Positions 46,983-59,581 of a stretch of DNA of 64,000 nt are shown here, in pieces (within the stretch, counting starts at the first letter, position 1; each line of letters starts with the position of its first letter). This DNA comes from Diplocarpon mali (Eukaryota > Ascomycota > Leotiomycetes > Helotiales > Drepanopezizaceae), in contig JAENRP010000115.1 of NCBI GenBank assembly GCA_024741835.1, positions 3,734-67,733 of the forward strand, written 5' to 3'. The translations under genes and the position numbers were made by a program. Under the pieces are notes generated by a model. The model was not told the origin of the DNA and searched no databases. It saw nothing but the letters and a program-made list of their open reading frames with translations.

Positions 46983-49034
46983 CGGACGCATTCGGCTGCT
47001 TGTATCGCGATAAGATTGGCCGGGGCCGAGGAGTTGTGAGCGGCATGTTTTGTTATCCCTTTTTGTCTGCCGGGCCTGCAACTTGAGAAAGGGGGTTCTG
47101 GGAGCGCGAACACCGGCAAAGTAATCCTGTATTCTAGCAATCACTGTACAACAGCCTCACCTGAGTCGGAACTGGCAGCGCGAGAGAGGTGTTGGCAGCG
47201 CGTCGTGCTTTGGATTCCTGCCAGTGACCCCAGCAAATGTTTGGCCGTGCCCACCACCCATCTGAGGAAACGGAACGGATCGGCTCTGAGCGTGCGTAGT
47301 TGTACAATCATGACTCCGGAGTTTCCGCTAATGGTTTTTTCTTATGGAGTCACTCCGCAGCTTCTCCTACTCTTTATACTTAATGTACTCTGTCGAGGGG
47401 GGTAGGTTGGTATGCTACGTTCTCACCCGCCTCACGATCGTGACTCTCGCGGTCGTGGTGAAGCTGACGTCCTCGACTAGCGCTGCCAGTTGATAAGACA
47501 CATAATGAGCCCGGTTACTTTATTCTCACGCGTGCCCCCACCCTAATCGGTATGCTTCTCCGCCGTGAAAGTTGTAGATCCATTCATCCTTCTGTAAATA
47601 GCCGGATCCGATTGGAAAGTTCCGGTTCAAGTCCGGTTTTCAGTCAACTAGCCGGTCCGCCTAGCTCCAAGCAAGAGAGAGATGTGGGCCGGCGATCATT
47701 CAAATTCTTGAGTCTCATTACATGATTAACCTCGTTGATTTAATCTCTCAGCTGCATGAGACTAACGAACCTCGAAAGCTGACATTCAGGCCGGAATACC
47801 TGATTTTAAGGAAAGACAAAATGACGACGCTGTTAGTGTACCCCGTAGACGGTAAATACACACTCTGCTCTCAGGTTCTTCGTTCAATCCCACCATGGCC
47901 TGGTTTATATTCGTATTCGCCGGCCTGGGATCATCGTACGAGTACGAATGACCGACCTCTGGATTCGCGGATATCCTGGGCGGCCCGATGATTGGCCTTT
48001 TCCGAGTCGCAAGAGGCCTGGAACGCTAGTGGATATACCAATAGACAAATATACGCGTACCCAACCATTAGCGGGATAACTGGTCCTGGAAATAAATCCA
48101 CGCGCGGGCCTCAAAGCCCGTGGCGCTGCCGACTCCTCTTGCGTAAAATAGCTTTTCGCGCAGGGGAGATTTGGCGGGGGAGCCGAATGCTCGGGTCAGG
48201 GTGCGCGGCAGATCAGCAGCCAGCAGATCTCGGCTGTTATGGTGTTTTGGACACCACGTGCTAGGTCGGCATGCACTTTGGGTTGCGGCATCGACATCGA
48301 CATCGGTGGTGGGCGATGCCATGCGGTGGAGAAGACCAAGTCTGCACTTCCAACGATTCGGGAATGTTTCGCGGGGATGGCTGAGACTGCCGCTGCCAGA
48401 TCCAAACCGGTCTGGACGGGGGCGAGGATGAGATCGGAGCTCAATGGCAATCGAAAGCCATTCACGGCTGGCGTCAAGCACGCGCTGCAGATTTCAGCTT
48501 CCACCTCGTGCTCTGCAAGCCTCTGACTCCCCGAGGTCAAAATACGAGGTTGCCAGGTCGGCCGTCGAGCTGCACCTCTGCTCCCCTCAGTCACCGACAA
48601 CTCCTACGCGCCGGTGACCACCCGACGAGAAGAGAGGCCTCGTCCCCTCGCGACCCTGCTCCGGTGGCTTCGGACAGCGTTGCTCTGGTGGCTTCGGAAA
48701 GCGTTGCTCTTTCGGATGAACCTTGAGGCTATTGATGCTTTGTGGCTTGCGCTCGCCGAGTCGGTGCTCGTCCGTGTAGTATAGCACCGGTCCTGGGGTC
48801 CTGGGGTCCTGGGGTAAGCGAAGCCATGCTTTGGGAACGCATTCGTTGCCACTCCACGGCCGACGCCTGGCACCGAGATTCCTTGACCGCGGCGAGACAA
48901 GCTGCTGTTTGTTGATTGTTGATTGTTGATTGTTGATTGTTGTTTCCACCCGCGATGTTTCCTGGTCCCCTCACAGCCCAGCAAGAGTACATCCGCTACC
49001 GTCCCTGATCAAGTCCCGCGCGAGGCATTCCTAT
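46983..49034. other. Gene-free region up to the retrotransposon block
   Basis: The first kilobase shows nothing. From about 48100 the DNA is GC-rich with short tandem repeats: GGTGGCTTCGGA(C/A)AGCGTTGCTCT twice near 48660-48710, TCCTGGGG three times at 48794-48816, and GATTGTT at 48912-48945. Open frames here follow those repeats and are not supported as genes. Confidence 0.5.
48910..48945. repeat. (TTGATTG)n heptamer repeat
   Basis: Four to five tandem heptamers lie 90 bases before the transposon junction at 49035. This is a simple repeat with no assigned role. Confidence 0.85.
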
Positions 49035-49158
49035 TGACAGAATCGAAAGGTGTAGATTCTAGTTCTAGAGAGCTAAAGTAGTATATATACAAGGTTGGCT
49101 TACCAAGCCTTAGCCTCCGCTCCGTGCGGTAATCTCCGTACCTTATATATTTCTAACA
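49035..49158 (-). repeat. Copia LTR marking the sharp edge of the AT-rich block
   Basis: The 124-base LTR starts TGTTAGAAATATATAAGG on the minus strand and ends CGATTCTGTCA, so it has the canonical TG...CA ends. It contains short hairpins (CCGCACGGAGCGG; GGCTTGGTAAGCC). GC-rich host DNA begins immediately outside. No partner LTR is in the window. Confidence 0.7.
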
Positions 49159-50842
49159 TGCCCCCTACTATAAAGCTCTATAGAACTCAGAGTAAAGAGC
49201 CCTATATTTTTTTTTTTTTTTTATATAGTCTAGGCCTTATTAACTCTTATAATATACTCTCTAGTATATAGCGCCTATGTCTCTCTTATATGGAGTTCAG
49301 CCGCCTCGCAGTATTAAAACATGCGTTATAGTATAAGAGTACCTCTGACTTAGCTATATTATAGCTTTTCACCCTTTTATATAGTCGTATTATAGATTTC
49401 CTTCCTATATATAGCTTTCCTATAGGTTTCCTCCCTTTATATAGCCTTCTTTTGTCGATTTTCGCTTTAGTAGGCCTATATAACCCTTGTATTTCTTAAA
49501 GGCAGGTCCTAGCAGAGCTTTTATAAGGGAATCTGCTATATTATCGTTTCTAGGTATATAAGCTACTATTATCTTGCCTTTAGCTATTATATTATCTTTT
49601 ATATAAAAGTATTAAACGTCAATATGCTTCGATTTAGCTGAAAATTTTCGTTCTTTAGTAAGAGATCTCGCTCCTTTGTTATTAAGTCATAAATAAGGTA
49701 ATCGATCGAGTTATATATTAAGGTCGGCGAATAGCTTTAGCATTTAAGCTACCTCTTTTAAGCTATTAGAAGCTGCTATTATCTTGGCTTATTTACTACT
49801 TAAAGAAGTAGATTTTTGCCTATTCGCAGCTTAGCTAATAACTCCTCTATTATACTTAATAAGCTAGCTTTAAAATAACTTCCTATTATTCTTAGTAGCT
49901 TAAGTAGCATTTATATAAGCATCGAATTAATTTGGTTCGCCTTTTCTATATGTAATTCCATCTTCGGCGGTCTTTTATAAGTATTACAAAAGGGGTTTTA
50001 TAGCTTAAAGGTGATCTTATAAAGGGGTTGCCATATGCTATGCCAATTGGCTGATAATATAAGAGATATCTAGCCTTATAAGGTTTAAGGGGTATATAAC
50101 GCTTCTTATAATCTATTAGTAAAGTGAGATATCTTTAGGTTATAGTAGCTTATTAGTATAAGCTTTATCTATACTTAATTTCCTTAATACTATACTAACT
50201 AAGGCTAGTAGGTTATTCTCTTTGCAATTAGCCATTTTAAATCTATTAAGAATCTTCTTAATATAATCCATTTAATGAATTTGTAGCGTTCTAGCCTTGC
50301 GATCTTATTTAACTTATATTCTAATAAAGGTGCTAATTAGCCTTAGGTCTTTTCCTTTTTAAGTATTAAGAATCTTCTTTTTAAAGTAATCGCAATCTTA
50401 TTGTTTTCTAATAATTAGTATATTATTTATAAAGACTAATATATACGCAGTTGTATTATTAGCTTAATTTTCCTATATAAATAGATTTAGATCTACTTTA
50501 GCGCTTTATAGGCCAGCCTTCTCTATTTCATCTTTGACTAGTAGCTACTATTCTCGAAGTGCTTATTTTAGGCCGTATAATAACCTTAAAAGCTTGATAT
50601 AGGCTTATTTTCCTTAAAGTTAAGGGTATAATTTGTAGAATAGGTCGCATTCGTCGTCTAATAGTGCTATATATACGTCTTTAGCTAAGTACGCGTTTAA
50701 GAAGGCTGTATCAATATCGATTTGCTCGATTTCTAGGTCTCTCGAGGCTGCAAAGGCGAGTAGAACTCGTAGAGTTGTATGCCTAATAACGCTAGCAAAA
50801 GTATTAAAGTAATCTACCTTATACTATTACTTATAGCCTTTT
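49035..50842 (-). mobile_element. Copia LTR-retrotransposon remnant, interrupted by a Gypsy element
   Basis: On the minus strand 50725-50675 reads QIDIDTAFLNAYLAKDVYI, the Copia reverse transcriptase signature. Next comes a fragment like LLYGLK, and near 49560-49440 DNIADSLIKALLGPAFKKY, the end of Copia RNase H. The element ends with a purine run (AGTAGGGGGCA) and an LTR at 49158-49035. Frames are full of stops. The 5' part is missing: at 50842 it is replaced by the LTR of the next element, so the rest presumably lies beyond the window. Order of insertion: Copia first. Confidence 0.8.
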
Positions 50843-51100
50843 TGTTACAACTCGCTCTTGAGCGTACAGAAGGCGAGAATCGAATGACGCTGACGGTATT
50901 GCCTTAAGAGGTACGCTATGTAATTGAGAAGAAAAGATGAAGAAGAAAAGAGAGTCTTTAGTAGAGCTCCTTTAGAATAAGTATAAGTACTTTACTAGTA
51001 TACATATGATCTAGCTACCTTGCTACCTTAGCGGGCACTTGACTTTGTGCACTTGACTAATACGTAATATAACTATATATGTAATGCGGCTGTAATACTA
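50843..51100 (-). repeat. 3' LTR of the chromodomain Gypsy element
   Basis: This is a 258-base LTR. On the plus strand it starts TGTTACAACTCGCTC and ends GTAATACTA, with the final CA changed to TA by a transition. It is preceded, in element orientation, by the polypurine tract AAAGGGGGGAGG at 51113-51101. It sits directly against Copia sequence. Confidence 0.65.
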
Positions 51101-51544
51101 CCTCCCCCCTTTAAAAAACTGCGCCCGCGCAGTTGTATCTATAGGCGTATTGTCCTCTAGGTCCTTATAATCGTTAACTCTATTGTTATATAACCTAAGT
51201 TAGCTTAATAGCACCCTTAGTAGCCTCTTAGCTTAAGGGTTTTTTAGATGGAAGTTTTAAATAGTATACGGTGCTGTTATAGCATTAGAGTACAGGTACT
51301 ATTTGAGGTCTTTATTAGCTCCTTTCCATTTAATCTAATATTTGAGCTTCTTAGCTTAAATATAAGATTTAATTATTTCTTCTATCTCCTATTTCTCTTA
51401 TTCTAGCAATACTTTAATTAGAGCTAGAGGTTCCTGAGCTTAGCTTAGCAAAGGGTTAGGAATATATTTTCGCAGTGAGTAGGAGTGGAATATAAGGTAG
51501 ATCGAATAGAGTGAATTAGGCAATTGTAGCTTTTAGCTTTCTCT

Positions 51545-51826
51545 TAATATCACGGCACGGTTGTACCATGGTCGCAATAGGAGTATAAGAACTATTAAAG
51601 CACCTATAACTGATATAGTAGATGCGACGTCTTATAATCATACCTTTCTTTTAGCAGGTAGAATATAAGTAGTTAGTAGAAATCGACCTTTCTAAGTCTT
51701 AGGCTAAGGAGGCATATTAAAGGAGAGGTTTCCTACTTTATATATACTCCTTAGCTTTGAATTCTATACAATTTAGCAGCCTTAATCTTAGTAACTTTAT
51801 CAACTTATGCTTTACTTCTACTATTA
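51545..51826 (+). repeat. 5' LTR of the inner Gypsy element
   Basis: This 282-base copy aligns without gaps to 59300-59581. It starts TAATATCACGG (original TG changed to TA) and ends CTACTATTA (original CA changed to TA). Differences from the 3' copy that I checked are C/T or G/A. Confidence 0.85.
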
Positions 51827-54800
51827 TATAATTCAAAGCTCACACCCCCTCCGGCCTTATAAGGCGATATAATATACCTAGCAAAGGACTAGTACCCCCT
51901 TAGAGACCCTTCTTCCGACTGACTCCTATAATACGCAAAAGCAACCTAAAGAACAGCCTCGACGTTCGGTCCCTTCCTGAACTCAAGAATCGAAAGAAGA
52001 GCTAATAGACTCAGCTAGAATAACTATTAATAGTTAGTAGCTCTCGGCTGACTCTAAAAAGAAATTGTAAAATCTATAAGTTAAGGCATTTCCTGACCAC
52101 AGCCCTTAATAGGACAAAAACGTTATATAAGGACCTCTTACTCTAAGAGAATCAACCCTAAGATAATAATGCTAGTACCTCTTAAGTCGAGCAACCTCTC
52201 AATTAGAGAGGATACTCCTTAAAACCCTGCGGACAATAAATCTCTGATACCGGCCGACTCTACTAGCAAGCCTCGACTAGCCCTCTCTTTAAAACAAACC
52301 TTATACAATATAAAAGATATATCAACCTCTTTTAAACAAGAAGCCTTAATCCAACCTATCTCTTATACTAACGTAAAGGCTAAGAGAGACGACTTCTTTA
52401 TATTACTAAGGTTCCGAACCAAGGCAGGCAAGAGATCTACCACGTATAAGGATCGACTAGCAGTAAAGGAACGCTTAATAAAATACTACTACTAATATAT
52501 CAAATAATAAGATTCGGTAGTTTAAAGTTTTTATAATTACATTTAAAGAATAAAGGAAGCGACTATACCTATAATTGCGCAGCTGTAAGAAGAGCTTAGA
52601 ACAACCTAGGAGACTAGCGCGTACTAGAAGAACTTAGCAGAAGAATAATAATGTACGAACTTAGTTAGCCAGCCGGCTACCCTTATTCTATAAAGCCGAC
52701 CTCTCCTTGAAAATCCTTATAAAGATCCTCCTACCGCCTAGCTTAAATAGCCTATCGAAAGGGAACCCTACTCTAATACCCTTAACTTTAGAGGATAGAG
52801 TCGAACCTTTAAACCTAATCGCTGGGTCCGCTTAGCAAAGATCAAGGATCCAAACCCCTTCTTAAGTAAAGGAGATATTAAGGTTAAGGACTAGATCTTT
52901 AATATATAGCAGAAGATAAAAGTTAATTATATAGAGTTCCCTAACGAATCGGTCGCCTTAGTATATACTACTAGTTTAATAATAAGAGACGCCTAAAGCT
53001 TAATCTGAGATCAGCTTATAAAAGGATCTATCGGACAAATCGAGACGGCTGCGCAGCTATTCCGAATCCTATAAAGGGCCTATAGAGTTAGCAAAGAAAT
53101 AAAGCGATAGATAGCTAAAGACAATTAGATAAAGCTTAAATAAGGAAATACCCCCTTTATAGCCTTTTAAGCCAACTTCTGCAGACTAGCTTTTAAGCTA
53201 GGGAAGTCGACTAGCAACCAATATAAGGCGCTTTAGGATAAGGTAAAAGTGTCCCTTTTAAAGCAACTCTCCGACCGAAAGTTCGACTACCCTAAAGATT
53301 TGGCCGAATGGTTTATAAACAAGGAGAACCGACAACTCTGCCTCTTACTATAACGCTCTAACTGAAACGAGTATTAGGCTAAAACTCCCAACTAGCCCTC
53401 TTCCACCTTATAATAAATAGGACCCGTACGCTACAAACGAGCCCTAAGTCGTCTTTAAAAGGAATTGAGCACTACCCCTAGACCTTTAGTATCTAGAGAT
53501 AATAAACGCGCCCCTTACGACCGAACCCTAAAGACCGACGACACTTACTATAAGTATAGATAAAAAGGGCACTACAGCCGAGACTGCCTTAAATAATATA
53601 AGATTATACTAGTAGAGAAAGGCCGCGACGAACTAGAGAATAACGCTAAGACAATAGATGATATAAAGGAATTAGGAAACGAATCGCTCTAGGATTTCAA
53701 GTGTTACTCCTAGAGCGCAATTAACACTAGGAATCGGTCGACCTATCTAGGCTAATCGGAGGCTAGCAATTTATAACCTAGTACCAACTCTATTAAAAAG
53801 GGCGCCATACCGACCTAATAGCCCTAATAGACTATAAGGCTAACGCCTTAGGAATTATCAATTATAAGATACTCCTCTCCTTAACTATATAGCTAAAGTT
53901 ACCGACTTACTACCTTAAGAGACCGATCCCCTTGCAAGGATTTAATAGATAACCTAGCGAGGCTATTTGATAGGTTATATAAATAAATATTACAATTAAC
54001 AAATACAATTTTAAAGAATAGTTCTTCTTAGCCGCCGACTTAAGCTTATATAATATGATCTTAGGTCGCAAGTGGCTAGCCGAATAAGATATAATCGTCG
54101 ACTATAAGAGAAAGAAGCTATATTAACCTAACATTTATTAATTAGATCAATAGGACGCCGACCGGAGAGACTAGCGATAGCTTAATAAGACTAGCATCCT
54201 TAGACTACTAAAAGCTCTTAAAGACCCCCTGACTAAGTCTAAGGATATGCTAATATAAGACTTCGATACTCGCTTAGCTAACTATAAATAATAAAGAGAG
54301 GAACTTAATATTAATACCCTCTAACCGATAAGTATAAATATATTAATAATCTTAGGACCAGCCTTTAAAGTTAGCTTCTATTAGACTAATACTAAGATTA
54401 GGTCGGTTACGCTTACAGAACTAGATCACCTCTTTAAAAAAAGAGATAAGAGAACCCCTTATATCCAAACTCGATACGAAGCTATCATTCGCCTACCAAA
54501 CTTAGAAATAGACTAGACTCCGATTTATATAATAAAAAAGGAAGAACCTAACGCGCTTAGTAAGCATAACGCTCTAAGACCTTAAGAGGCCTACGAGTTA
54601 TACGCCAAGTTACCACCCTTCCTTTATAACCTAATCATATACTTCTTTAAAAGCGCCGCGAATACGCTACCCTTATCGCAGCTAATCAATTATAAGATCG
54701 AGTTCAAAGGACTACTACCGATAATAAAAACCGCCTACTTATATAAAATAAGCAAGCCCGAACTTAAGAAAATAAGAGAATACCTTATAAACAATTTGAA

Positions 54801-57800
54801 GAAAGGATTTATATAACCGTCTAACGCTGCCTTCTTATCGCCTATCCTATTTATAAAGAAACCCAAAGGCAGCCTACGGTTTTATATTAACTACTAAGAG
54901 TTAAATAGACTTATTAAAAAAGACCAGTACCTCCTCCTTCTAATTATAAAAACCCTCAACCGACTTAGGAATATAACGCTCTTTATAAAGCTTAACGTCT
55001 ACCACGCGTTCTATTGCATCCTAATAGACCCTGACTCTATAATATAAGCAGCCTTTAAGATAAGATACAGCTCCTTCAAACCGGTAGTACTCCCCTTTAG
55101 ACTATATAATAGCCTAGCTACCTTCTAGCAGTATATTAATACTATCCTAATAGAATACTTAAACGACTTTTGCTCTATATATATTAATAATATCTTAATC
55201 TTTTCGAAAACTAAGGAAGAATACTAATAATACATTAGATAGGTCTTAGAAAGACTACGCAAAGCTGGCCTATAGGTCGATATTAAAAAGTGCAAATTCA
55301 AAGTCACTAGCACCAGATTCTTAGGGTTTATTATTACTAATTAAGGAGTATAAGTCGACCCTACTAAGGTTAAGGTCATTAAAGAATAGACCCTCTTATT
55401 AATAAAGAAATAAGTATAGTCATTCTTAAGATTCTGCAACTTCTACTAAAGATTCATTAAAGCCTATAGTCGAATTGCGCGCCCCCTTAACTAGCTAACG
55501 ATAAAGGAGACTAGTCTAACGTTCGTCCTAACTAAGGAATAATAAGACGCGTTTAAACAATTAAAAAAGCAGCTACTAAATGCGCCTACCTTACTATACT
55601 TTAAAAACCACCGACTAATAAGGATCGAAACCGACTGCTCAGACCTAGCAGCAGCCGGAGTACTTAGCTAAAAAGACAAGGATGATAAATAATAGCACCT
55701 TATCGCCTTCTTCTCTAAAGGATTGCAGAATACGGAATCATACTATAAAATCTATAATAAAGAGATGCTAGTAGTCATACTAGCTTTAAAAGAATAGGAC
55801 GCAGAGTTACAAAGTATATCAAGCTTCTTAGTAATTACCGATCATAAGGCTTTAAAGTACTTTAAAACTAAAAAACTCTTTAATAAATGATAAATCCGAT
55901 AGATAGACGTACTCTTGAGATATAATTACCAGATTACCTATCGCCTTAGAAAGGAGAATATAATAGCTGACATACTATTATAGAAAAACGAACTCACGCC
56001 TATTTAAAAAGCCGTAAGAGAAGCTGAGAGAACCTAATAGCTTCTTAACCTAGCTAGTATTATTTAGGATCGTCTTATAATAGCTTTAGTCGACCCTACG
56101 ACCCTTAAGGAACGCTCCTCTATTAATAACTTCCAAATAATAGAAGAAGTCCTTAATACTAACCGAACCTATAAGTCGCTGCAACTAAAGTAAGAGAAAG
56201 CTATTAGAAAAGAGACTCCTTAGACCTTATTAAAGGACGGACTACTCTTATACAACAAAAGGCTAATAGTTCTTAAAGAACTGGACAATCTCCGCACCTA
56301 CCTATTCTACCAAATTTATAATAGCATATCAATAGCTTACCCTAGTAGAACCAAGACTATATAATTCCTTTAATACTACTACTAGTAGCCTATATACCAC
56401 TATAACGCAAAGAGGTATATCGCTAACTATCACAACTACTGATATTTATATAAACCTTAAGATAAGACGCCAAGACTCCTTAAACTACTGCCTATCCTCT
56501 TGCGTATATAAGACGACCTATCTATAGACTTCTATACTCTTAGATTAACTAGCAATAGCTATAACACTATATTTATTATAATTAACCGACTCTTTAAGCG
56601 GTATATCTGCCTACTAATAATAAAAAAGGCTACTGCGCAGACCGCCGCCTCCCTATTTTACCAATATATCTAAAGGTTTAAAGGGAGCCCTCTTACTATT
56701 ACTAGCGACTAAGGACCTCAGTTTATCTCCGACTTTATAAACGAGTTATTAATACTAGCGCGGGTTAAGCTCTAGCTATCGACCTCCGAATACGCTTAGA
56801 CGGACGGATAGACTGAGATTATTAACTAAATAATTAATATACGACTACGCCCCTTTATCAACTACTTTTAAGACGATTAGGCCGACTTACTCCCTGCTAT
56901 AGATGCTGCCAGCACTGCTTATCCGAACGAGTCAACTGGCCTCTCTCCTTCTATAGTCGATTACAATTACAAACCCCGCTTGGATTTTAACTAGACCGCC
57001 TATACTACTAAGCACTCAAACCCTTAGGAGAAGCTAAATAAGGAAGAAGCGCAAGCATAGGCTAGAAGAATCGATGAAGCAGTCCAGTTTGCCTAAGAAT
57101 CTATATTAGCAGCTTAAAAGAGATAATCTAAATAAGCAAATAAAAAGCGACGCTAACCCGACTTTAACTTAGGCGACCTAGTATATATTATAAAAAGAGT
57201 TTAGAAAATAGACCGACCCTTTAATAAGCTCGACTTCCCTATTATAGGCCCTTTTAAAATTATTAGTCTAGTCTACTACTCTTATAAGGTAGACCTATCC
57301 CTATCCTATCGAATATATAATATCTTTTACGCTAATAGACTAAGGAAAGCCGCTAATAACCTTTTGCCTAAGTAGATCAACCCGCTAGTAGAACCTATTA
57401 TTATTAATACCTATTTGGAATAGGAAGTCGACCAAATCTTAGCGTCTAATATATAGCGAAAACAACTCTATTATAAAGTCAGCTAAGTAGGATAGGATCC
57501 CGACGATTAATAGTACCCTATTAGCAACTTTAAGAATGCGGCTATACTACTTAAGAAGTTCCACTCTAACTACCCTAACGCCCTTAGGCCCCTAGTAAGA
57601 TTGCAGACCTAGCTAGAAGCCGCCTCTAAAGATGAACTCAACCTAGACCACCTGTTAGATAATACCCCTGCGAACAAAGGTTATTACTAAACGCGCTAGT
57701 AATAACAGTAGATACCTTTATAGCGATTCAACCCTAATAAAAACTAGGAATAAAGCGCTAGACGCTAACGCACCTATTTAAAACGCATAATAAAGACCAC

Positions 57801-57859
57801 CCTCCCTTAAACTATTCTTATAATTCACCGCCTTACTACTTGCTATTCTTTACTATTCT

Positions 57860-59285
57860 ATTCCTTTATTCTTAATTCCACGCTAGTACTTCTGCCTAGA
57901 TCTATTCCCTTATAAATACTTCTCCTTCCTACTACCTTTACTTTACTTTTATAAATTAATTAACTCGCTCTTCTAACCTACTGCCCTGCCGCCATATACT
58001 ATATTATCAAACTGAACTACTTGACTAACTATTACTATAAGCAAACTAATAAACAACCCCCTTCCCTTTAATAATAAGACCACTACGCCTACCCTTGCGC
58101 TTACCGACTCCCTTAATACATAAGACGATTCTATAATTAGAGTCGAAGACGCTATAGCCTTCCTAATAGAAGAGGACCTTATATAGGCTGCCCTTACCTA
58201 ATAGCTAATAGACGACCAACCTATAATACTAACTAGGCTAGCTAGAAATACCTCTTCCCCCTTAGCCATAAGTGATACGAATAGCAAATCCGAGAGCGAC
58301 GAAGACAACGAACCTGCGGCCTTGCCGTCACTAACGCCCCTCCTATTTACAGACGAAGATAATGAACCTACTGCCTCGCCGACCCTAACCCCCTTCCTAT
58401 TCAAAAACAGCGCCACCCCTAGTAAGAAGGTCCCTTTCGACTAGCTCTGCAATAAGTCAGAGAATAAGAACAACGAAGATGACCAACCTGCGCCTATTAA
58501 GATAAAGAGGGATAGCACGCTAATAAAGAGAAAGGACAGCGCAATAATTTAAGAGTTATAACCTAGCAAGTTAAGACTCTTAAAGAACAACCTTTAGAAA
58601 TAGCTACAATAGAACATCTTTAACTAAGGCGAGATATAGGTTAACCTAAGGCCTGCCAGATTTAGAGCCTTTAAATAGCGCATTTGGAAAACGGTTATAA
58701 AAGCTATATAGAGCGAGAAACGCCTGCCTACTAATATTAACAAAGTAGTTGCGAAGATCAAGGCCAAAGGAGGAACTTTTATATAAAGTGGCTATATAGT
58801 CTTTATTATACTATTTAAGGCAGTCGAGTTCAATCGCCTATATAACGATCTTAGCGAATAATCCTGCGAATTAAAGGCCTTGCGCACTAAAGCAAAGGAG
58901 GACGAGCTAAAGCTTAAGACATTATAAAACGAGAACAACAAGCTATAATAGTAAGTCGCCACTTATACTATCATATAGAAGAGGAAGGCCACCCTTACTA
59001 ATACCGCTAGCACCCCTGCTAAACGATAGAAGTCAAACTAGATAGATTAGCTAGAATAGATATACGAAAACTAATAATAATAACGCGATCTTAAGGATCT
59101 ACGCGATAGAAAGCTTATTAGCGCATTCGATAACTTAGACAAACTAGTCAAGACCGCTATCGAGACTATCTATGCTAAAGGGGATCCGATAAACGAAAAG
59201 ATAAAGGGCTTTATTAATAGAGCCAAAAATAGGATCATATACGACTTTATCTAATAATTAGTCGAGATAAGGGCACCTTGCTTCT
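57860..59285 (+). pseudogene. Extra ORF remnant downstream of integrase in the inner Gypsy element
   Basis: After the integrase/chromatin-binding end, one plus frame stays readable for about 1.4 kb with RIP-type stops only. It is acidic and carries a repeated motif (SDEDNEPAALPSLTPLLF then DEDNEPTASPTLTPFLF), followed by Lys-rich coiled-coil-like sequence (ELKALRTKAKEDELKLK). It does not resemble gag, pol or a chromodomain. It ends just before the polypurine tract. Function unknown. Confidence 0.5.
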
Positions 59286-59286
59286 T

Positions 59287-59299
59287 AAGAGGGGAAGGG
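59287..59299 (+). other. Polypurine tract of the inner Gypsy element
   Basis: AAGAGGGGAAGGG directly precedes the 3' LTR, the position where plus-strand DNA synthesis is primed in LTR retrotransposons. It confirms the element's orientation. Confidence 0.8.
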
Positions 59300-59581
59300 T
59301 AATATCATAGCATAGTTATACCATAGTTGCGACAGGAGTATAAGAACTATCAAAGCACCTATAACTAATATAATAGATATAACATCTTATAATCATACCT
59401 TTCCTTTAATAAGCAGAACATAAGTAGTTAGTAGAAATCGACCTTTTTAAATCTTAGGCTAAAGAGGCATATTAAGGAAAAGGTTTCCTACTTTATATAT
59501 ACTCCTTAGCTTTGAATTCTATACAATTTGGCAGCCTTGATCTTAGTGACTTTATCGACTTGTGCTTTGCTTCTGCCGTCA
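59300..59581 (+). repeat. 3' LTR of the inner Gypsy element
   Basis: This 282-base partner of 51545-51826 starts TAATATCATAG and ends CTGCCGTCA, keeping the canonical CA end. The flanking five bases (TCTCT before the 5' LTR, TACTT after the 3' LTR) do not form a clear target-site duplication, perhaps because of later mutation. Confidence 0.85.

Larger units (their letters stand above)
51545..59581 (+). mobile_element. Complete but inactivated Gypsy LTR-retrotransposon (8,037 bp)
   Basis: Two 282-bp LTRs flank the element. The plus strand carries a gag region with a zinc knuckle (53546-53593, Y..Y....GHYSRDC). A protease/RT region follows with ELKKIREYLINNLKKGFI, FIKKPKGSLRF and NILIFSKTKEEY (about 54730-55230). 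RNase H has RIETDCSDLAAAG and ITDHKALKYF (55620-55870), and integrase has DDLSIDFYTLRL, TSD.GPQFISDFINELL and TDG.TEI (56500-56830). The catalytic YxDD of reverse transcriptase reads YINN. Cys-to-Tyr, Gln-to-stop and Trp-to-stop changes are everywhere, so it cannot be autonomous. A further 1.4 kb of coding-like sequence follows integrase. It is inserted in the integrase gene of the chromodomain element, on the opposite strand. Confidence 0.88.

Noticed and set aside
47615..47650. CCGG-TTCAAGT-CCGG, similar to a tRNA T arm
   Set aside because: The hairpin has a 7-base loop like a T loop, but there is no D arm, anticodon stem or acceptor stem upstream.
58198..58416. 72-codon minus-strand open frame inside the inner Gypsy element
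   Set aside because: It is the antisense shadow of the acidic repeat-containing plus-strand frame.
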